Assembly: GCA_905204385.1 (NCBI GenBank)
Contig: CAJKZL010000063.1
Span: 1-11,279 of the forward strand
Length of the DNA: 11,279 nucleotides
DNA from: an uncultured Odoribacter sp.
GTDB lineage: Bacteria > Bacteroidota > Bacteroidia > Bacteroidales > Marinifilaceae
Direction of reading: 5' to 3'
Below the pieces are notes generated by a model, which searched no databases, was not told where the DNA came from, and saw nothing but the letters and a program-made list of their open reading frames with translations. The position numbers and the translations under genes were made by a program. Shown here in pieces: positions 6,513 through 11,279 of this stretch (position 1 is the first letter of the stretch; every line of letters begins with the position of its first letter).

Positions 6513-9500
6513 ATGAAAAAAAAACAAAGGGATGTTTTGCTTTGGGAAAAAAGCAAAATCCGAAAACTATTCAGAATTATGAAGTTAACCAGTTTCATCT
6601 GCCTCTGTTTTGTCTGTTCTGTTTCTGCGAATGTAATGTCACAAAAATTGACCATGCACTTAGGTGAAACCAGTATTCAGCGGGTTTTCGATGAAATCCG
6701 CGAGCAGACGCAGCGTATTGTGCTTTATAACGATGACCGATTGTCGTCTGCACAGAAAGTTATTGCCGATTTTCAGGATGTTGAATTAGAAACGATACTC
6801 AAGAAGATTCTGGCGAATAGCGGAATGGACTTTCAGTTGGTGGACGACTATATCCTCATCGTGAGAGATAAGGGTGACAAATTTACGTTGCCCCAGCAAG
6901 TCCGCGAGATTACCGGAAAGGTGACCGACCGGAAAGGAGTTTTCCTGCCTGGCGTATCGGTAACGATAAAAGGTACGCAATTGGGCGTATCGACGGATGC
7001 GGATGGAAATTTTCGGATTTCTCTTCCCGAAATAGAGAGCCTGGTGCTTGTATTTTCATTTGTTGGAATGAAAACACAGGAGATACGCTATACCGGTCAG
7101 AAGACATTGACGGTAGTGCTGGAAGAAACCGTAACCGAGATGGACGAGGTGGTAGTGACAGGTATCTTCGAGCGGAAGAAGGAGAGTTTCACCGGAAGTG
7201 CCACGACGTATAAAGCAGAACAGTTGCGGATGATCGGCAACCAGAATGTTATACAGGGATTGCGCACTTTGGACCCTGCTTTTGCGGTAATGGAAAACAA
7301 TAATTTCGGTTCGGATCCCAATCGGCTTCCCGAAATTGAAATCCGGGGGACGAGTAGTTTTGTGGGTTTGAAAGATGAGTTCGGTATCAATCCTAACCAG
7401 CCTCTTTTTATTCTGGATGGTTTTGAGACAGACCTGAAAACGGTGATAGGCCTGGATATGAGCCGGGTGGAATCGCTGACCTTGCTGAAAGATGCTGTCT
7501 CTACGGCGATTTACGGGGCACGTGCAGCTAATGGAGTAGTCGTTATCGAGACGAAAAGACCACAGCGGGGAAAATTGCAGGTGTCTTATCTTGGGGATTT
7601 TAGCCTTGAAATCCCGGACCTCTCGGGCTATAATTTGATGAATGCTGCCGAGAAGCTGGAATTTGAACGTCTTTCCGGAGCTTATGAAGGGGCGACTCTT
7701 GAATCTTCGAAGATATTCGAACAATTTTACAATGAACGTTTGGCAGAGGTGGCGAGAGGAGTGGATACCTATTGGTTGGGGGAACCCTTGAGAACGGCTT
7801 TTTCGAATGCTCATTCCTTGACGATAAGTGGAGGCGATGACGTTATTCTATATTCATTGGGCATTTCTTTTAAAAATACGCAGGGCGTCATGAAGGAATC
7901 CTATAATAAAAATCTGAATGCTCATTTCGATCTTTCTTACCGGTATAAAAATTTATTGTTCAGAAATAATCTCACCCTCTATCACGAGAAAGGGAATGAT
8001 TCGCCTTACGAGAGTTTTAAGAATTTTGCCGAGGCCAATCCTTATTTCCGCAAGTACAATGAAGAGGGTGTGGCGGAAAAATATCTGACGACGCCGGGAT
8101 TAGGAATGGGCCAGACCATATACGGGGAACCGGAGAATATTCCCAATCCTTTGTATAATGCTTCGCTGAATAATCGTTCTGTAAAGAATACTTTTCAGGT
8201 AAGGAATAATTTTAATATCGAATATACTATTGTTTCCGGACTGAAGCTAAGGGGACGCTTCGGGGTGGAACGTTCGGATTTGAAGGAAGACAGTTTTAAT
8301 CCGGCCAAACACACTAAGTTCGATACGGAATCCGATCCGTCCAAGCGGGGGCATTATGAAGCCCGTTTTACCGAAGGCATGACTTACGATGGCGATGTAA
8401 CGCTTACCTTCGGGCAATTGTTCCGGGAAAGACATATGGTAAATGCGGTAGTGGGATGGTCCATCAATTCCAAAAAAAGCGATATGGAAGGATATGAAGC
8501 GATAGGTTTTCCGAGTTCTGTAATGGATCATCCGTTGTTTTCCCGGGGATATCCCGATAATGGAAAACCTTTGGGAAGCGATGCTCATTCGAGAGCTGTC
8601 GGATTTTATGGACAATTCGGTTATGTCTATGACAACCGTTATCTCTGCGATTTGAGTTACCGGAGTGACGGAGCGTCCCAGTTCGGTGCTAACAAACGTT
8701 TTGTCGATGCCTGGTCGGTGGGACTGGCCTGGAATCTGCATAATGAGAAGTTTATGCAACATGCGGATTTCGCAGATATGATAAAGATACGAGCCAGTGT
8801 AGGAACGCCGGGATATCAGAATTTCAGCTCTTACCAGACTTTGTCGGTTTATAATTATGATGCTTCTTCTTCTATGCGTGACCGCTTCGATTATCTGGGA
8901 GCTTATCTGGAAAAGAAAGGAAATCCGGATTTGAAATGGCAGCAGACCCTGGATCAGAACTTCGGATTGGATTTGGGATTTTTTAATAATCGCCTGATGT
9001 TGTCGGCCGATGCCAGGAATCGATTGACGAAGGAATTGATCGCCTTTATCGGAACGCCCAGTTCAACGGGTTACGAGGGATATCTGGCGAATGTCGGGAA
9101 TATCCGTTCGGTAGGATTTACGCTGAATGCTTCCGGGATTCTGATTAAACGACCCGCCGACGGTTTCCGCTGGCATATGAATTTGACGATGAGGCATAAT
9201 AAGGACACTTACCGGAATATCGGCGACCACCTGGATTACCTGAACAAAGAGAATGTATCTAAAAGCCTGACCCGGTATGTCAACGGGAAGAGTGTTACCT
9301 CGCTCTGGGCAGTGAAGTCTCTGGGGATAGATCCCTCTACCGGTCAGGAACTATTTTTGAAAAAAGACGGACAGATCACGGTGGAACACGATTTCGACGA
9401 TGAGGTTATCGTCGGCGACAGTCGCGAAAAATTGAATGGCATTGTCGGGACCAGCCTGTATTATAAAGGCTGGAGTCTGAATGTGAATTTCCGTTATAGC

Positions 9501-9887
9501 CTGGGGGCCGACAAGTTCAATACGGCACTTTTCGATAAAGTAGAAAATATTTCAGCCGCAAATGTCAAAAAAAATCAGGATAAGCGGGCTTTGTACGATC
9601 GTTGGAAAAATCCGGGCGACCGGGCAAAATTCAAAGCCATCGGCATGACCGGAAAGACGGAAATGTCGTCCCGTTTTGTGCAAAAAGAGAATTATCTGTC
9701 GGGAGAGTCTATCCGTTTAGGGTATGAGGCTTTTGATGCAAAATGGATGCAGGCGGTGGGGTTTACGAGATTTGCCGTCAGCTTGTATCTGAACGATATT
9801 TTCCGCTGGAGCAATATCCGCATAGAACGGGGTATCGATTATCCGTTTGCACGCTTGACTTCTTTATCTGTCAGTGTTAGTTTCTAA
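6513..9887 (+). CDS. SusC/RagA-type TonB-dependent transporter with STN signalling domain
   Basis: This outer-membrane importer of 1124 residues uses TonB energy to bring a ligand, captured with its SusD partner, into the periplasm. A long basic N terminus precedes a hydrophobic signal segment (about 25-39, cleavage near S-V-S-A-N). Domains in order: STN (about 47-117, L-T-M-H-L-G to Y-I-L-I-V), the module that signals to FecR; a carboxypeptidase-regulatory-like beta-sandwich (about 132-204, I-T-G-K-V-T-D and G-V-S-V-T-I-K-G-T); a TonB box region M-D-E-V-V-V-T-G (210-217); the plug (about 220-348, with I-R-G-T-S-S-F, P-L-F-I-L-D-G-F and the hallmark L-L-K-D-A-V-S-T-A-I-Y-G-A-R-A-A-N-G-V-V); and a beta-barrel to the C terminus, which ends in Phe. 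The ATG at 6513 (M-K-K-K-Q) was chosen because STN-type SusC proteins often carry such an extension; the ATG at 6579 would also leave a signal peptide. The gene is intact. The susD-like gene follows after 17 bases. The ligand (glycan, peptide or other) cannot be read from the sequence. Confidence 0.96.
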   Translation: MKKKQRDVLLWEKSKIRKLFRIMKLTSFICLCFVCSVSANVMSQKLTMHLGETSIQRVFDEIREQTQRIVLYNDDRLSSAQKVIADFQDVELETILKKILANSGMDFQLVDDYILIVRDKGDKFTLPQQVREITGKVTDRKGVFLPGVSVTIKGTQLGVSTDADGNFRISLPEIESLVLVFSFVGMKTQEIRYTGQKTLTVVLEETVTEMDEVVVTGIFERKKESFTGSATTYKAEQLRMIGNQNVIQGLRTLDPAFAVMENNNFGSDPNRLPEIEIRGTSSFVGLKDEFGINPNQPLFILDGFETDLKTVIGLDMSRVESLTLLKDAVSTAIYGARAANGVVVIETKRPQRGKLQVSYLGDFSLEIPDLSGYNLMNAAEKLEFERLSGAYEGATLESSKIFEQFYNERLAEVARGVDTYWLGEPLRTAFSNAHSLTISGGDDVILYSLGISFKNTQGVMKESYNKNLNAHFDLSYRYKNLLFRNNLTLYHEKGNDSPYESFKNFAEANPYFRKYNEEGVAEKYLTTPGLGMGQTIYGEPENIPNPLYNASLNNRSVKNTFQVRNNFNIEYTIVSGLKLRGRFGVERSDLKEDSFNPAKHTKFDTESDPSKRGHYEARFTEGMTYDGDVTLTFGQLFRERHMVNAVVGWSINSKKSDMEGYEAIGFPSSVMDHPLFSRGYPDNGKPLGSDAHSRAVGFYGQFGYVYDNRYLCDLSYRSDGASQFGANKRFVDAWSVGLAWNLHNEKFMQHADFADMIKIRASVGTPGYQNFSSYQTLSVYNYDASSSMRDRFDYLGAYLEKKGNPDLKWQQTLDQNFGLDLGFFNNRLMLSADARNRLTKELIAFIGTPSSTGYEGYLANVGNIRSVGFTLNASGILIKRPADGFRWHMNLTMRHNKDTYRNIGDHLDYLNKENVSKSLTRYVNGKSVTSLWAVKSLGIDPSTGQELFLKKDGQITVEHDFDDEVIVGDSREKLNGIVGTSLYYKGWSLNVNFRYSLGADKFNTALFDKVENISAANVKKNQDKRALYDRWKNPGDRAKFKAIGMTGKTEMSSRFVQKENYLSGESIRLGYEAFDAKWMQAVGFTRFAVSLYLNDIFRWSNIRIERGIDYPFARLTSLSVSVSF

Positions 9888-9904
9888 CGTTAAAATACGA
9901 TGAT

Positions 9905-11279
9905 ATGAAAACACATAAAATAATTACGCTGATATGCCTTTCGTTATGGCTGTATGCCTGTAATGACTGGTTAGACGTAAAGCCCGAATCTAAAATCGAT
10001 GAACGTAAAATATTCAGTAGCGAAGAGGGGTTTAAAGAGGCTTTGTTAGGGGTATACGATAAAATGGCAAGTGCCGATTTATATGGAAAACGGATGACCA
10101 TGGAATTTGTCGACATTCTGGGGCAGCGTTATAAAACTTCCGAATCGGCTTATGCCTACCGTCATGCCGGCGCCTATGATTATGCTTCTGCCGATGTCAC
10201 CCCGCAGATAGAAGCTATCTGGCAGAAAGCTTATAATGCGATTGCCGATTGTAATAATTTACTGGAACAAATGACCGGTAGGGAGAATTTGTTTACCGGC
10301 GATAATTATGAACTGATCCGGGGAGAGCTGTATGGAATCCGGGCGTATCTTCATTTCGACCTATTGCGTTTGTTCTGACCGGTGTATAAAGAAAACAGGA
10401 CTCAAAAATGCCTGCGCTATTACGACCGTTTCACACAGGCTATATTACCTGATTTTCTGACGGCAGAAGCTTTTGCTGTCAAAGTACTCGATGATCTCAA
10501 AGTGGCCGGAGAGTTATTGGCGAATGATCGGGTGAAAACCGAAAATCCCCGGAGTAAAGGCAGCGGCGATTCATTTCTGGGTTATCGGTTTAACCGGATG
10601 AATTTTTATGCCGTCGAAGCTTTGAAAGCCCGGGTATTGTTGTATACCGGGGACTTTGCCGATGCAAAGATTGCGGCTGCAAAGGTAATTGCAGCTTCGA
10701 AAGAACTGCGGGGCACGGAAGCCTTGTTCCCTTGGGTGACTCAAAGTGAAGCGGACAACAAACAGGACCCCGACCGGATCTTTCATAAGGAGATTATTTT
10801 CGGATTGTATGTATCGTCGTTGCCGGTATGGCAGGACGGTCTCTTTGAAGGGACGGACCGTACTATGGTATTATTACCCTATAAAAACCGGCTGGAAGAA
10901 CTGTTCCCGAATGCAACCGATTACCGAAGCAATTGGTTTGGCTATGCGCCTTCACAGGATGATAAGATTGTCTGTAAATATGCAGAACCCGTTAACCGGA
11001 ATCGCAATGTTTTCGAGAAAGTTGTGCCTATGATTCGTCTGAGCGAGATGTATTTGATCGCTGCGGAATGTACGGCAGATGCTTCGGAGGCTATTTTAAA
11101 CTATATCAATCCGATAGAGGAAAACCGTCGGATGCTGCCTTATTCCGGGAACGAGGATTTGGGAGATTTACTGACCACAGAGTATGCCCGGGAATTTTTT
11201 GGAGAAGGGCAGTTGTTTTATTTCTATAAGCGGAGGAATGTAAGTTCGGTAAAGGACGGGTCGTCGATGTCGTCGATTA
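9905..11279 (+). pseudogene. SusD/RagB-type lipoprotein with an in-frame TGA at codon 158 (3' partial)
   Basis: SusD-type proteins are surface lipoproteins that cap the SusC pore and bind the ligand. The ATG at 9905 starts a lipoprotein signal (basic K-T-H-K, hydrophobic core, lipobox L-Y-A-C with Cys19 followed by N-D-W-L-D-V). The helical SusD N-terminal region follows, including I-W-Q-K-A-Y-N-A-I-A-D-C-N-N-L-L and G-I-R-A-Y-L-H-F-D-L-L-R-L-F. At 10376-10378 a TGA stands where the family motif L-F-G-P-V has Gly; one change from GGA (G to T) would make it. The same frame then stays open for about 300 codons to the window edge and keeps SusD character: Y-A-V-E-A-L-K-A-R-V-L-L-Y, M-I-R-L-S-E-M-Y-L-I-A-A-E (376-388) and E-Y-A-R-E-F-F-G-E-G near the end. 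As written, only a 157-residue fragment would be made. Nonsense mutation or base error are the main readings; the upstream susC is intact. The true 3' end lies beyond the window, probably within a few tens of codons. Confidence 0.88.

Noticed and set aside
7056..7814. 252-codon minus-strand open frame inside susC
   Set aside because: It lies opposite the highly conserved plug domain of susC and has no recognisable features of its own.
10746..11033. Plus-strand open frame inside the distal part of the susD-like gene
   Set aside because: The other frame continues clear SusD motifs through this stretch, so this is an out-of-frame shadow.
11260..11277. Tandem duplication of GTCGTCGAT at the window edge
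   Set aside because: It is a two-copy, in-frame 9-base repeat coding for Ser-Ser-Met/Ile in a surface protein; too short and too close to the edge to interpret.

Overview
The window looks like chromosomal DNA from a member of the Bacteroidota, most likely order Bacteroidales. The evidence is an ECF sigma factor / FecR anti-sigma / SusC / SusD-type lipoprotein cluster, a SusC carrying an STN signalling domain, short A-rich leaders in place of strong Shine-Dalgarno sites, and ArgE-like and ArgH proteins of the type I recall from Bacteroides. The genus cannot be fixed by eye; Odoribacter/Butyricimonas-like organisms are a guess from general resemblance.

Layout: (1) Bases 1-2385 (+) hold the end of an arginine biosynthesis operon: an M20 deacylase (ArgE-like, 5' end outside the window) followed by argH. 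argH is interrupted by an in-frame TAG at codon 91, although the rest of the frame is intact and well conserved. (2) Bases 2386-3092 hold an intergenic stretch and a small secreted protein of uncertain function (+). (3) Bases 3093-4418 (-) encode a complete NtrC-type sigma-54 response regulator, convergent with the small protein and with no kinase beside it. (4) From 4621 to the right edge (+) runs a cell-surface-signalling nutrient uptake locus: ECF sigma factor, FecR-family anti-sigma, a 1124-residue SusC-type TonB-dependent transporter with an N-terminal STN domain, and a SusD-type lipoprotein that runs off the window. The susD-like frame is interrupted by a TGA at codon 158, where the family normally has the Gly of an L-F-G-P motif.

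How the uptake locus should work (known from FecR/sigma and SusCD families): the STN domain of the occupied outer-membrane transporter contacts the periplasmic part of FecR, which releases the ECF sigma factor, which raises transcription of the transporter genes. A strong hairpin lies between the anti-sigma gene and susC and may set their relative expression. The ligand cannot be told from this window.

I found no new type of system. The most unusual observations are the two one-base nonsense codons (TAG for an expected Leu codon, TGA for an expected Gly codon) in otherwise intact conserved genes, and the hairpin pair in front of susC. No tRNA, rRNA, CRISPR array, insertion sequence or phage gene was seen.
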